DNA of 64,000 bases from Enchytraeus crypticus (GCA_905160935.1 CAJHZI010000699.1:62001-126000), one strand, 5' to 3'; numbered from the stretch's first letter, positions 32,258 through 43,112 are shown. Numbers and translations: made by a program. Notes: a model not told the origin generated them from the letters alone.

Positions 32258-32356
32258 TACTATGTGCGGGGTTCAAATCCTGGGCTCGCCCGTCACTGAC
32301 ATCGCTTCCGTGTGAGGAAACTGACGTTATCCATAGCTTTACCAGCTTTTTTGCTA
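32258..32356 (+). mobile_element. SINE-A copy, 5'-truncated
   Basis: tatgtgcggggttcaaatcc, gcccgtcactgacatcgc, gaggaaactgacgttatcc, agctttaccagc. Confidence 0.9.
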
Positions 32357-32689
32357 AATTGTTTTCTATCCTAAAGGCGTCCACAATATGTAGGCTTCTA
32401 GAGTTCCTGGAATATTCTGACTCCAGGCTTATTAAGAAAGTTAATCCAATGGCAAAAAGATTTTCCGACAAAATAGAGTTAGGCCTATATAAATTTTAGT
32501 GAAGGTATTGTTGATTTTCTAAATTTCCTGCCAATTTTGAGCGTTAGTATTGTTGATTTTATAAATTACCTGCTTTTTCTGTCAATCAGTCTCAATGACC
32601 AATGTCATCTCCTTCAGTAAAACTTTTGCAGTACTATGAAAATCAGCCAGAATTAGGTTAGTATTGCAAAGGTCATATATAATACTAAA

Positions 32690-32822
32690 GCTAATGTTAA
32701 CGTCAGTTTCCTCATTCAAAAGCGATGTCACTGACGGGCGAGCTCATGATTTGAACCCTGCACATGCTGATCCGCGGTCGAGTGTCTTACGGACTTGCCA
32801 GTGGCAAAGTCGGAATATTTAT
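32690..32822 (-). mobile_element. SINE-A copy
   Basis: Antisense: aatgttaacgtcagtttcct, agcgatgtcactgacggg, gatttgaaccctgcacat. The head ends in gccagtggcaaagtcgg read on the plus strand, a local inversion or a second head fragment. Confidence 0.85.
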
Positions 32823-32939
32823 GAAGATATCAGTTAAATTTGATGTATAGGAAGGATATAGGATGTATTATCTTTGACCTCTCCTACTCACCCATTACAC
32901 AGGAACTGAGACCAACGCGTAAACCTCCATTCCACTAGT

Positions 32940-33085
32940 ACCCTTCCTCGGACTGAATTTCTAGATTTTGGCTTACACTCTTTTTGGACATCACACTCTG
33001 CTCATCGGATTGATTTGGTACCATAGTGCTCAATGCTGTCATGGACAACAATAGCACTCTAATTCTGTTGTTGTTGTTGCTGCTG
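32940..33085 (-). repeat. Repeat E copy with GTT tract
   Basis: gaatttctagattttggctt, gtgctcaatgctgtcatgga, agcactctaattctg, then (ttg)n. Confidence 0.8.
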
Positions 33086-33511
33086 TTGTTGTTGTTAGGA
33101 AAAGTCTTTGTTATACTAGGATTCATGTTTTAACAAGAAAAAATATCTAGGTTTCTATGTCAAGTAAATATAAACAAAATGGTAATTACATCTCGACATA
33201 TTTAAGACCTTAAACTATACCTAAGCTCCTACTAAGATAATCACAGCTATACCATTTTCTTATAATTTAATACTAATATATGAATTGGTTTAACTTAATT
33301 TAAAACATACCGTATCAAAAACGAAATTATTGCAGAAATAGAGAAGGTGTCGAGACTTAATCATTTGTAGCTATCAACTACGTGTGAGCAGCACAGAGCT
33401 CCACGAATCAGTTTCTTATCTAATCTCTTAACCTAATTAATTTAATTAACGTCTAATTATTTCATTAAGTTAATCAATTAGAGGCTACACCTGAAGGAGC
33501 TCTAGTTAGTC

Positions 33512-33853
33512 ATGCTAGAGGTGTTGATTTTCTGCAGCGTGCTGCTCCTGGGCGGACCTGCCGGTGTATGGGCGGACGAGGAAGCGCAGCCTGAGCAAAG
33601 AGCCCCTGGGCCCATTGTGAAAGCCGTAGTCGAGGTAAGCCTTCGTGTGAAATAGTTAATTAATTTACAGTTTTTATAAAATAATCTATTTTTAATTTTG
33701 CAATATGTGCAGGAGCATTTTACTCTTAAATTTCACTCAAAATACTGAAGCAAACTAATAATACATAGAACTAACCATGCTCATAATTGTGGCAATCTTG
33801 ACAATTTTTACGTAGGTATACATTCACTCTTGTATACCTATATTGTATATATA

Positions 33854-33896
<43 letters not shown>

Positions 33897-36800
33897 TAAA
33901 TTACTATTTCTGAATTTAATTTTTGAAATTAGTATTTCAGTAACAATCTTTTGGGTTAATATTTTAATTATTAAATAATATCTGTTTTTCTCGCAGAGCT
34001 GCGGTGGATGACGATTGAACAGACTGCCTGAGGTCAGGCAGTTCATCTACGACGACGTTCCATTGTTGTATCCTCTAACATTAGTCATCATCATCAACGT
34101 CATCATCATCCATTAAATCCCAGTTTAATTCACAGTAACATATATCCTCTAACATCAGTCTGTAGAAATAACTACGCATTGGTTTTTTCTTACCGCTACA
34201 ACATAACTGACTCTAAATTGGGATTCAAGCGATGATGATGATGCAGGTGAAAGCATTCTATTGCCATTCTTCAAGAATATTATTTATAAATTCTTTCTAG
34301 TATTTTATCGTTCTGTTTGCTATGTATAGATTGTAACTCTATTCTAAAAGCTTAATTTGCCCACTTGCTGATAGTCTCATAGTTTATGTTGAACTAGTAG
34401 GGCATTGTTGTAAACTCTCTCAGATTCACATGAGCATGATTCAAATCTATAACTTCCCTTCAACTCCTTGGATGCTTGAGCCTTCGATGATATCACATTT
34501 CTTTTGAGCATTTTTTAACGTCAAATGATTTATCAGCAGAGAGAATTAAATTGTTTAAATTTGTCTGAAATCCTAAATTTGAGCAGAAATGTCAGTCATG
34601 TGCAGACTGTTTGAGACAGCATTGCCCTGGGTTAGTTAGTCTTTATGTAAAGCAGGAAGAAATTGTCTTATCAACTATCGTAACAATAAATGTTGGCTAC
34701 AAGTATTTTATCTAGGTATCTGTACTGTATATCATGTGTGTAACTAGACGAATAGAAAGCCAATGAAGTGTAGCAGAAACCAGTAAAACTTCTTTTATTT
34801 CTGAATAGCTTCGCTGCACAATATCCTTAACTCTGCGGCTTGCGCCATATTTCAGCCACGATGTTGAATTCGTCCGTAAGCCAGGTGAGCCGCCATTCCT
34901 CCATCTACTCAATGCTGCCGGGGAGCGAGTCGAGGTCTGTGAAACTCTTCTCTGCTGTCAATAGCAATGTTAAGATGTGTATGTTTGTATTGTATGTATG
35001 TTTATATGTACATGTGTATATTTGTATGTTTGTATTGTATGTATGTTTATATGTACGTGTTTATATGTGCAATTGTATGTTTGTATTGTATGTATGTTTA
35101 TATGTGTGTGTTTACATGTATATTAGTATGTTTGTATTGTATGTATTTTTATATATATATGTCTTTATATGGGCAATTGTATGTTTGCATTGTATGTATG
35201 TTTATATGTACGTGTTTATATGTGCAATTGTATGTTTGTATTGTATGTATGTTTATATATACGTCTTAATATGGCCAATTTTAGGTTTGTATTGTATGTA
35301 TGTTTCTATGTACGTGTTTATATGTGTAATTGTATTTTTGTATTATATGTATGTGATATACGTCTTTATATGGGCAATTGTTTGTTTGTATTGTATTTAT
35401 GTTTATATGTATGTATTTTTATGTGCATATGTAAGCTACAGCTTGGAAGGATGTATAGTAGTGAAAATATACTTAGCATCAATAGTAAGAAACTGGTTTG
35501 TTATTGAAGTTAACTTGTAAAGATTTTTCATTAACCATTACATTGCTTGGTGCTCTTAGTTGTGCTATCATTACATTGCTTGGTGCTCTTAGTTGTGCTA
35601 TCATTACATTGCTTGGTGCTCTTAGTTGTGCTATCATTACATTGCTTGGTGCTCTTAGTTGTGCTATCATTACATTGTTTGGTGCTCTTAGTTGTGCTAT
35701 CATTACATTGTTTGGTGCTCTTAGTTGTGCTATCATTACATTGCTTGGTGCTCTTAGTTGTGCTATCATTACATTGTTTGGTGCTCTTAGTTGTGCTATC
35801 ATTACATTGTTTGGTGCTCTTAGTTGTGCTATCATTACATTGCTTGGTGCTCTTAGTTGTGCTATCATTACATTGCTTGGTGCTCTTAGTTGTGCTATCA
35901 TTACATTGCTTGGTGCTCTTAGTTGTGCTATCATTACATTGTTTGGTGCTCTTAGTTGTGCTATCATTGCATTGTTTGGTGCTCTTAGTTGTGCTATCAT
36001 TACATTGCTTGGTGCTCTTAGTTGTGCTATCATTGCATTGCTTGGTGCTCTTAGTTGTGCTATCATTACATTGCTTGGTGCTCTTAGTTGTGCTATCATT
36101 ACATTGTTTGGTGCTCTTAGTTGTGCTATCATTACATTGCTTGGTGCTCTTAGTTGTGCTATCATTAATTGTTGTGCTCTGCTATCATTACATTGTTTGG
36201 TTGCTCTTAGTTTGCTATCATTACTGCTGGCTCTTAGTTGTGCTATCTTACATTGTTTGTTTGTGCCTCTTAGTTGTGCTATCATTACATTGTTTGGTGC
36301 TCTTAGTTGTGCTATCATTACATGCTTGGTGCTCTTAGTTGGCTATCATTACATTGTGGTGCTGAGCTTATTGGCTACATTGTTGGTGCTCATTGTGCTA
36401 TCACATTGTTTGGTGCTCTTAGTTGTGTATCATTACATTGTTTGCATGCTCTTAGTTGTGCTATCATACCTTGTTTGGTGCTCTTAGTTGTGGCCTATCA
36501 TTACATTGTTTATCTAGTTGGTGCTATCATAATTGTTTTGTGCTCTTAGTTGTGCTATCATTACATTGCTTGGTGCTCTTAGTTGTGCTATCATTACATT
36601 GCTTGGTGCTCTTAGTTGTGCTATCATTACATTGTTTGGTGCTCTTAGTTGTGCTATCATTACATTGCTTGGTGCTCTTAGTTGTGCTATCATTACATTG
36701 TTTGGTGCTCTTAGTTGTGCTATCATTGCATTGTTTGGTGCTCTTAGTTGTGCTATCATTACATTGCTTGGTGCTCTTAGTTGTGCTATCATTACATTGC

Positions 36801-37409
36801 TTGGTGCTCTTAGTTGTGCTATCATTACATTGCTTGGTGCTCTTAGTTGTGCTATCATTACATTGTTTGGTGCTCTTAGTTGTGCTTTCATTACATTGTT
36901 TGGGTATACTATAGTATAAAATTCTTAAATATATTACATGACTGTATCAGGTAACGTTGTCTGCTGTCGTGTGATTGATATATCTCATACACACTGCTCT
37001 CTCTCTTCAGTGTACTGCCAAGTGGCAGGCTCAAGGTACATAATCATACTCAAAGTCTGCTTTCTCGCTCCATAAAAGCACTCCTTAGATCAACAAGTTA
37101 ATGTCCATGCCTTATCCTTACCTTATGTAGCCTATAGCTTGGGAAGAGTATTGCTTCTGAGGTGGTTTCCCGTTGCCTTCCTCCATGCACTTCTAACATT
37201 AATTAAATCGCGTGTTGTTGTTGTTCTGCAGACGGTTGATTAACATAACGTTGTTGTTGTTGTTGCAGACGGTTGATCTGCAACCACTGAACAGGGAACA
37301 GTGTAATCAGGAGCTGATCAAGAGAGGATTCTACCGCAAGTCCTCCGTCGAGGAGGTCGTGCCCGATGAGTTCAAGAACAAGGAATATCGCTCCACGGAT
37401 GAGTTGTAG
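33512..37409 (+). CDS. SELENOM: Selenoprotein M (Sec encoded by TGA), 4 exons
   Basis: Exons: 33512-33634, 33997-34067, 34856-34934, 37269-37409; junctions are GT-AG and in phase, giving 137 aa against about 145 in mammals. Residues 1-21 (MLEVLIFCSVLLLGG...) form a signal peptide, cut likely after Ala21. Exon 2 begins SCGG, TGA (34009-34011), RLNRLPEVRQF, matching the family's CGGU-QLNRLKEVKAF, so the TGA is read as selenocysteine. LFHDVEFVRKPGEPPFLHLL and LNREQCNQELIKRGFYRK match the thioredoxin-like fold. The C-terminus STDEL resembles an ER-retrieval signal. The family is an ER-lumen thiol-disulfide oxidoreductase. A standard gene finder would end it at residue 45 or drop exon 2. A canonical SECIS was not found by eye in the 3' UTR. 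Intron 3 is filled with minisatellites and ends in a duplicated acceptor. Confidence 0.93.
33838..33892. repeat. (TA)n microsatellite, SELENOM intron 1
   Basis: TA tract with a few interruptions. Confidence 0.95.
34070..34855 (+). other. SELENOM intron 2, no other gene seen
   Basis: Contains catcatcatc and gatgatgatg stretches (34085-34110, 34232-34245); ctaaattgggattcaagc before the second resembles the end of repeat H. Confidence 0.5.
34965..35440. repeat. Minisatellite gtatgtttgtattgtatgta, SELENOM intron 3
   Basis: Eight to nine degenerate units of about 50-60 bp: gtatgtttgtattgtatgta, tgtttatatgtac, gtgtttatatgtgcaatt. Confidence 0.95.
35540..36905. repeat. 33-bp minisatellite, about 40 copies, SELENOM intron 3
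   Basis: Unit: ttacattgcttggtgctc, then ttagttgtgctatca. Near-perfect copies fill 35540-36160 and 36535-36900, with a scrambled middle at 36165-36535. Because 33 is a multiple of 3, long frames stay open on both strands (LSCAIITLLGA on plus, MIAQLRAPNNV on minus). They are artefacts: the array lies inside an intron and the frames carry no family resemblance. The c/t choice in ttgctt/ttgttt is the main variant between units. Confidence 0.97.
37005..37198 (-). repeat. Repeat D copy, antisense, SELENOM intron 3
   Basis: cttcagtgtactgccaagtg, aaagtctgctttctcgctcc, agcactccttagatcaacaa, cttctgaggtggtttcccgt, tgccttcctcc. Confidence 0.88.
37213..37250 (+). pseudogene. Duplicate of the SELENOM exon 4 splice junction
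   Basis: gttgttgttgttctgcag|acggttgat, 38 bases before the true ttgttgcag|ACGGTTGATCTG. After the 9 copied bases comes TAA. Confidence 0.85.
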
Positions 37410-38980
37410 CTGCAGCGATTGTGTGTTAGGACTGTGAACTGAACTGCGGGGTGATTGCACCTATTGTGTGATCCACTTGTGATTTCTGTGTAAAGTGTTT
37501 ACTTTGTGGTTCACTCGGAATATTGATATCAGTTGTTGGGTTGTCGAATTTTAGTGCAGATTGGTAATGGTAGTTAAGTTTTAAGTTTTTAAGTTTGTCT
37601 TTTTAACTTACGGAAACCTGTTGTACAATTGCAGTTTTTCATCACTGTCTCAAATAGCACTTGCTCATTCCTTAGTACCATTTTAATTTGTTAAAGATAT
37701 TCAAGTCTTTTGCTCTAATCATGGTGTTGGTATAATTTGGTGTTGGTAATTCACATATTGATGATACAATAATGCATTAATGTTAAAAGTTTAAAATGTT
37801 TTTTTATGTTTTGCCTTCATTGCTCTCAGTATATTACAAATAGATATTCCTTTTTTGAATTTTATTTAACTAAAGAATCAAGAAATTGTTATAAGAATGA
37901 CAGTTCTTATAAAAATTCTGTCATAAGTCAGATGGTAATAAGTAGACAATAATGCACAGTCTGTCACACTATGCGTTATTGTCTATTTATGACTGATTCA
38001 GTTTTAGACGTACATGTACACACATACCTAAGGTGAGCCACTTGATGCTATAGGCAAACGAGATCTTAATGTCTGCATTAGATGATACAAATTTGTCACT
38101 TTTTTTGTAATTTTGTAATTTTATTAATTCCTTCACGAGAAAATCTTGAGTTTTGGAAAGTTTTCTAGTGTCGTCTACGAATTCCACTCTATTCTTGTCT
38201 TAAATTTGGGTATTTATTGGTCCTATGTCTTAATATATATCTTATATTTTAATTGATTTATTATCAAATAACCTCCTCCTGTAATGCAGGGAAAGCTGAT
38301 CTCCAAAATTCTTTATATACTCTTCTATGCTAAAATTCTATTTTATTGTAAAATGCCTGACACTGTTAATAATTACTGTTATATATACTTTAATAAGATT
38401 CATTTTTCATGATAAGTGTGTTATAGCTTCATGCGAGATTGTCTTGCCATAGAGATTTGATCTTATATTATACAAATGTTTATGTAGAGCTGAACGTGCC
38501 TTCTTGCTGTGTATTTCACGTTTAAATAAGTCTCACCAAGATTTGATGCACTTTATTTTTCTGTCGATAGTTTGAGTAGAGGAAATTACAATAGATTTAA
38601 GACGGCAGGATTTAGTTAACTTGGTTTAGATGAGCGTCAATAATCAAAGTTAAGCTACATCGGCCTCGGTTAGTACTTTGTAGGCGACCACCTTGGAAAA
38701 CCGAGTGTTGACAGCTTTGAAGGAAAAATTCCAGGGTGATGGAAGTTTATTCTTAAATGTATTTTCTGTTAGAGTCTCTCCACCTGTTCACAGATGTTCT
38801 GTGGGATGAGCGGAATTCGTTCGTTAAAATAAAATTGTTTAAATATTGAGCTCCCGAGAATTAAATAAGACTCTCATGTATTTTTACAAAACAGTGTGGC
38901 TTGCTGCAAATGAAGCAGCTATTGAAGTAACTCATTGTCTTTTAATGTTTCCTATTTATTAGCTAATCAGTATAATGTTC
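37410..38980 (+). other. SELENOM 3' UTR and downstream
   Basis: AT-rich with no frame or named repeat. I looked for ATGA ... AA ... TGA SECIS cores up to about 39000 and found none with a convincing helix. Confidence 0.5.
37927..38005 (+). other. Long hairpin in SELENOM 3' UTR region
   Basis: tagacaataatgca pairs with tgcgttattgtcta (14 bp, one G-T), and an outer stem agtcag/ctgatt follows after an internal loop. The apical loop is about 15 bases. It has ATGG and TGAC at the internal loop but neither ATGA nor loop AA, so it is not a standard SECIS. Confidence 0.45.
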
Positions 38981-38984
38981 AGAG

Positions 38985-39035
38985 CTGAGATTAACGTCAT
39001 TTCATCCCGTAGGATGATATCAGTGAGCTAGGAAA
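38985..39035 (-). repeat. Tail F-like fragment
   Basis: gagattaacgtcatttcatc, ccgtaggatgatatcagtga; diverged from both subfamilies. Confidence 0.55.
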
Positions 39036-39424
39036 TCTATGCGGATTATAGTGTAGACTACTTTTATATTAGTGCATTTAATTCAATATCCATAGTCTTT
39101 CCCAGTAGTTAGCTGAGTTTATGTTTATGCAATTGATACCTTCGTCTATAAATTTTATGATAATTTTGAAATGGCTGTAAATGCTAATTTAATGCATTTT
39201 TACTGCTTTAAAGGAGTATATGTTATGGTATTTATATATTTAGAGTGCCGTATGTATTTGTACCATTAATAATATACTGCAATGATCACTTGGACTAGTA
39301 CTGGTTAGAAGCCGTTGCTGGTGGTGAATTAAGAGGTTCTAGGCAGAGTACTCGATGATGATGATGAAGGGGAGATTTATGATTTGTTGAACTGAAACTC
39401 CTCGAGACGGTTTAGCATTGATAC

Positions 39425-39625
39425 AACCTCTCTCTCTCTCTTCTCTTATCTCTCTCTCTCCTGGTCTCTTAGTACCTCAGTCTGGTTGTATTCTATAGTG
39501 CTGGTCTGACTGACATTGTTAGGTGAGATACTGTTGTTGTTGCTGTGACGTAGATGCTGTAATGCAGATGTAGACACTGATATGTGAAATGTTGTTGTTG
39601 TTGTTGTTGTGAAGTAGATGACGTA
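39425..39625. repeat. TC tract and gttgttgttg-gtagatg repeat
   Basis: (TC)n at 39428-39462, then units of ttgttgttgtgacgtagatg at 39530-39630 that recur at 39855-39900. Confidence 0.8.
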
Positions 39626-39674
39626 ATGGTGATGTTAGGAGATTGACTGATGATAAGGTGTGGGACAGAGAGGA

Positions 39675-39850
39675 TTGGAGTAAGTCTATTCGTATCCCGA
39701 CTATGGTTAAACTGGGATTTAAGGGAAGATGATGATGATGTGGTGGTGCTGGTGATGGTGGTGGTGGTGGTGGTGATCGGTTGGTCGGTGGTCGGTGGCG
39801 GTGGCGATGGCGATGACGATTACGACGACGATGATGATGTACACAGTGAT
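39675..39850 (+). repeat. Repeat H 3' end with GAT/GGT satellite
   Basis: ctattcgtatcccgactatg, gttaaactgggatttaaggg, aagatgatgatgatg, followed by (ggt)n/(gat)n variants. Same end as the copy at 48655. Confidence 0.7.
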
Positions 39851-40079
39851 ATGTGAGATGTTGCTGTTGTTGTTGTGACGTAGATTATGTAATGCTGTTG
39901 TACACTGATATACGGTTACTGCTGTTAATGTTACATCCCAGAGTTTATTTAAGAATAAATTAAATAAACAAGTTTCTGTGATTCCAATTCTTCAAATTAA
40001 ATGAATATTAATTAGCCGAAGCTAGAGTATTAGCAGAATGTTGATTCACCTCTCGTTCTGCCATACCTGAAGTATAGTT

Positions 40080-40217
40080 TGGCTGGAAACAGTGGCGATG
40101 TCGGTAAGTTATTCGACCGCGGATCAATATGTGCGGGGTTCGCATCCTGGGCTCTCCTGTCACTGACATCGCTTTCGAGAGAGGAAACTGACGTTAACCT
40201 TAGCTTTACCAGCTCAT
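40080..40217 (+). mobile_element. SINE-A copy, near full length
   Basis: ggaaacagtggcgatgtcgg, B box gttcgcatcc, tail gaggaaactgacgttaacc, tagctttaccagct. Confidence 0.92.
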
Positions 40218-40587
40218 TTATCGACACGTATGTCTCGCAAAGCATATTATATGTAAACATTATATTGAACTGATTACACACTATCTACAATGACGTATCA
40301 ATCATCATCCGTATTGAGCAGGTACTCTACCAATGCATCACGTTTTTGAATCGTTAGACTTTTGGCCTATTATTCATTTACCGATCTCGTAAATTTTGAG
40401 ATTTTATTCTTCGATCAGCTCGTCCGGTAGTGCTGTAGTAAATCATACGATATACAAATCCTATGAATCCGTCGTGATTTAAAATTAAGTCAATTAAACT
40501 AATCACTGCTTTATGCATGTAATGAATCATTAGATATAATGTAGGCCTAAGCCGCCTAATACAAACAGGGATGAAGCAAATAGTAAT

Positions 40588-40655
40588 AATAATAATAAAG
40601 GTTTAACGCCCGTTTCCTTATACAAGGATGATGTCAGGGACGTCATCCTGGGCTC
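40588..40655 (-). repeat. Tail F copy with AAT tract
   Basis: (aat)n, aaaggtttaacgcccg, cttatacaaggatgatgtc, agggacgtc. Confidence 0.88.
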
Positions 40656-41059
40656 AAAGGAAAACTTCCCAGAATCCTTTCTCAATCCTACACTATAGAC
40701 AGTGGCTAAAGTATATAGTCTCTGTTCTGAGATCTCTGCAATCTTCGGCCACCTTAAAATTTATTCCTTGGACTCTCTATCCGAGAATCTAAAACCGTTG
40801 TGTGATCTCTACTATCTACACTGAGAGGGCCCAGAATCAAATCCAATAGGATTCTGCTTGCTTTAACCACAGAATTTATAGAATAATTCTTTATTTATGT
40901 AACAAGTTGATTTCAGTAATTCACAACAAAGATAGGAGAAGAACAAAAAGAGTATACATTAAGAAGGTTTGAATGAAATTGAATCACTTTACTGCGGTTA
41001 TATGCTTGTAGTTCTGTTCTTGATTGTAGAAACTAGGCTTATATTAAACTTTACAACAA

Positions 41060-41112
41060 TAGCACCATAGAGACGTACTGTCAAGCACGACAACATCGAG
41101 CACGATTGTAAT
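41060..41112 (+). repeat. Repeat E fragment
   Basis: gacgtactgtcaagcacg, acaacatcgagcacgattg only. Confidence 0.55.
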
Positions 41113-41133
41113 TAGTTGCATAGTCAGTATGCT

Positions 41134-41330
41134 GCAATGGTTAAAGTGAGAATTGAGAGCTAGGTCAAAATTTGTTGGGCCCCTATGTAATGTAGGTCTA
41201 TTTACAGATGATCTGTAAGTACCTAATATGGGCCCCTAGCAGGGGAACGCACTTCGTATATAAAATGAGAGCTATGGGAATGGAATTCCCCTGCGTCCCC
41301 CCCCCCCCCCAACTTTAACCACTGGGTGTT
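41134..41330 (+). mobile_element. MITE-G copy
   Basis: tggttaaagtgagaattgag at the left and ccaactttaaccactggg at the right form the inverted ends. Inside: ttgggcccctatgtaatg, ggcccctagcaggggaac. Confidence 0.7.
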
Positions 41331-41404
41331 CAAACTGTGCGTAAGAAATAGTGCCTAGGACCTGCAGTTGACAGTAACATTTGCAGCTTGATTTATTGTT
41401 TTTG

Positions 41405-41605
41405 GCTTAAGCACAGGTCATTGCTAGGTTTAGGCTTAGGTCATTGCTTAGGCTTAGGCGTAGGTCATTGCTTAGGCTTAGGTCATTGCTTAGGCTTAGG
41501 TCATTGCTTAGGCTTAGGCTTAGGTCATTGCTTAGGCTTAGGCTTATGTCATTGCTTAGGCTTAGGCTTAGGTCATTGCTTATTATTAGGCTTAGGTCAA
41601 TGCAC
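41405..41605. repeat. Minisatellite cattgcttaggcttagg
   Basis: Units gtcattgcttaggcttagg of 18 or 24 bp depending on the number of cttagg blocks. It lies about 100 bases before the tRNA gene. Confidence 0.95.
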
Positions 41606-41701
41606 TGAATCAAATTCTTCAAAATGCATTCGAAGAGGTCATGTCTGCACGTTCAGTACTACTAACGCTTAACAAGCCTAGCGTGCGAGAGCTTGTGTAC
41701 A

Positions 41702-41774
41702 GGTTTCGTAGTGTAGTGGTTATCACGCTCGCCTCACACGCGAGAGGTCCTGGGTTCGAAACCCAGCGAAACCA
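41702..41774 (+). tRNA. tRNA-Val (anticodon CAC)
   Basis: 73 nt that fold as a cloverleaf. The acceptor stem GGTTTCG/CGAAACC is perfect and A is the discriminator. The anticodon stem CTCGC/GCGAG holds loop CTCACAC with anticodon CAC. The T arm is CTGGG-TTCGAAA-CCCAG. A box TAGTGTAGTGG and B box GGTTCGAAACC are intact, and a TTTT terminator starts 8 bases after the gene. It looks functional, unlike the SINE heads elsewhere. Confidence 0.97.
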
Positions 41775-42159
41775 ATTGTGCTTTTGCTATTTGGCATCAT
41801 AATGTCAATTCAAGATCTCCTGTTGAAGAAATTGTCGTGTTATTCGCTCTTACATTAATTTTTATTTCAACGAATGCTTATTTAAAGATATTATACATTT
41901 TGAATAATGCATAATAGTCATCTTGTAATAATATCTACAATGCAGATAACAAAAGAAATAAGTTTTTAAAGGCGCACGTGACGGCTTTAGACTTCGACGT
42001 TCTCTTTTAATAAGACACCGCTCTAGGGTCAGGTTCATCAATCACGTGTCTAGCAAAAAAATTAAAAATACAGTCGTGTGATTCAATATTCAGCCGTTTG
42101 TCAAGGTCATAACAAAATCTTTCAGTGGCGCTACTATTTTCTTTAGCTGCACTTCACTT

Positions 42160-42177
42160 TCCTCTCTCTCTCTCAAG

Positions 42178-42235
<58 letters not shown>

Positions 42236-42245
42236 GTCTCACTCT
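42160..42245. repeat. TC microsatellite
   Basis: (TC)n of about 80 bases leading into a repeat D copy. Confidence 0.97.
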
Positions 42246-42440
42246 TTCTAGTTTTCTAGCAAGTGGCAGGTCTAAGGTATATATTCTTACGCACATGCTG
42301 CTTTCACGCTCATCTAAGAGCACGCCTTCGATTAACGAGTTAATCCCTTCACAAAAGGTTATGTTTATCGGAGTTTTTCCACACCTTAAACTTGAAAAAA
42401 TATGGCTTCTGAGGGGGTTTTCAGATGCCTTCCTCAGTTC
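42246..42440 (-). repeat. Repeat D copy, antisense
   Basis: agcaagtggcaggtctaagg, cgagttaatcccttcaca, aatatggcttctgaggggg, ttcctcag. Confidence 0.8.
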
Positions 42441-42544
42441 TTGCTCAGTCGCATCTTACGACACATGCAGTTAACGGCTGATACAATCATCAGTGGACAC
42501 AACATTGCACATTACAGGATATTAATCGCAGGGAACCTAAGTCA

Positions 42545-42625
42545 AGCAGAAAACGAACAAAGAGCAAAGAGGTTCAAAAAAGATGCAAATCAAAATCCAG
42601 AGAGCCAGTCCAAAGATGACTTCAT
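42545..42625 (+). repeat. Repeat E fragment
   Basis: gagcaaagaggttcaaaaaa, gatgcaaatcaaaatccag, agccagtccaaag. Confidence 0.6.
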
Positions 42626-42887
42626 GGAGATTGTGTAGGATTTGAGCATTGATTAACACGCATCATATTACCCGCTGCTATTAATCCAAAGCCTCGAGTT
42701 CTGATTTAATTATATGCAGCCTCAAATCCGCATTTGACGTCAAGAGTTACTAATTTCAATTCTAGAATCTTCTCATGTAGATTGAGGATAATAAGTGTGA
42801 CTTATAAGTTATTTCAAATGTATACGCATTTACAGCAATTTTAAATTCTTTGTGCTCTTCATTAAAAAATCGAAAATATATTCTATT

Positions 42888-43037
42888 TGGCTGGAGCCAG
42901 TGGCGAAGTCAGTAAGATACTCGACAGCGGATCAGTAGGTGTGGGGTTCAAATCCTGGGCTCGCCCGTCACTGACATCGCTTTTGAGTGAGGAAACTGAC
43001 GTTAATCTTAGCTTTTTTAGCTTTTTATTTGCTCAAT
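42888..43037 (+). mobile_element. SINE-A copy, full length
   Basis: ggctggagccagtggcgaag, B box ggttcaaatcc, gcccgtcactgacatcgc, gaggaaactgacgttaatc, ttagcttttttagc. Confidence 0.95.
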
Positions 43038-43112
43038 AAGAAAAACTACACTGGACTTGAATAGTCTGGTAGTGAATGGAGGCGTAACCTTTTGTGCGAT
43101 ATCGAAGTTAAA

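Noticed and set aside
34840-35520. 226-residue Cys/Tyr/Val-rich open frame
   Set aside because: It starts inside SELENOM exon 3 in another frame and then reads a gtatgtttgtat minisatellite.
35498-36914. Long open frames of 125-329 residues on both strands as repeat-protein genes
   Set aside because: They are readings of a 33-bp minisatellite in SELENOM intron 3; all frames stay open because the unit is a multiple of three.
37890-37930. atgacag ... ctgtcat hairpin as the SECIS
   Set aside because: The ATGA pairs fully with TCAT by normal base pairs; a SECIS needs non-Watson-Crick GA pairs with TGA on the 3' side.
41388-41672. Gly/Leu-rich 94-residue frame
   Set aside because: Translation of the cattgcttaggcttagg minisatellite.
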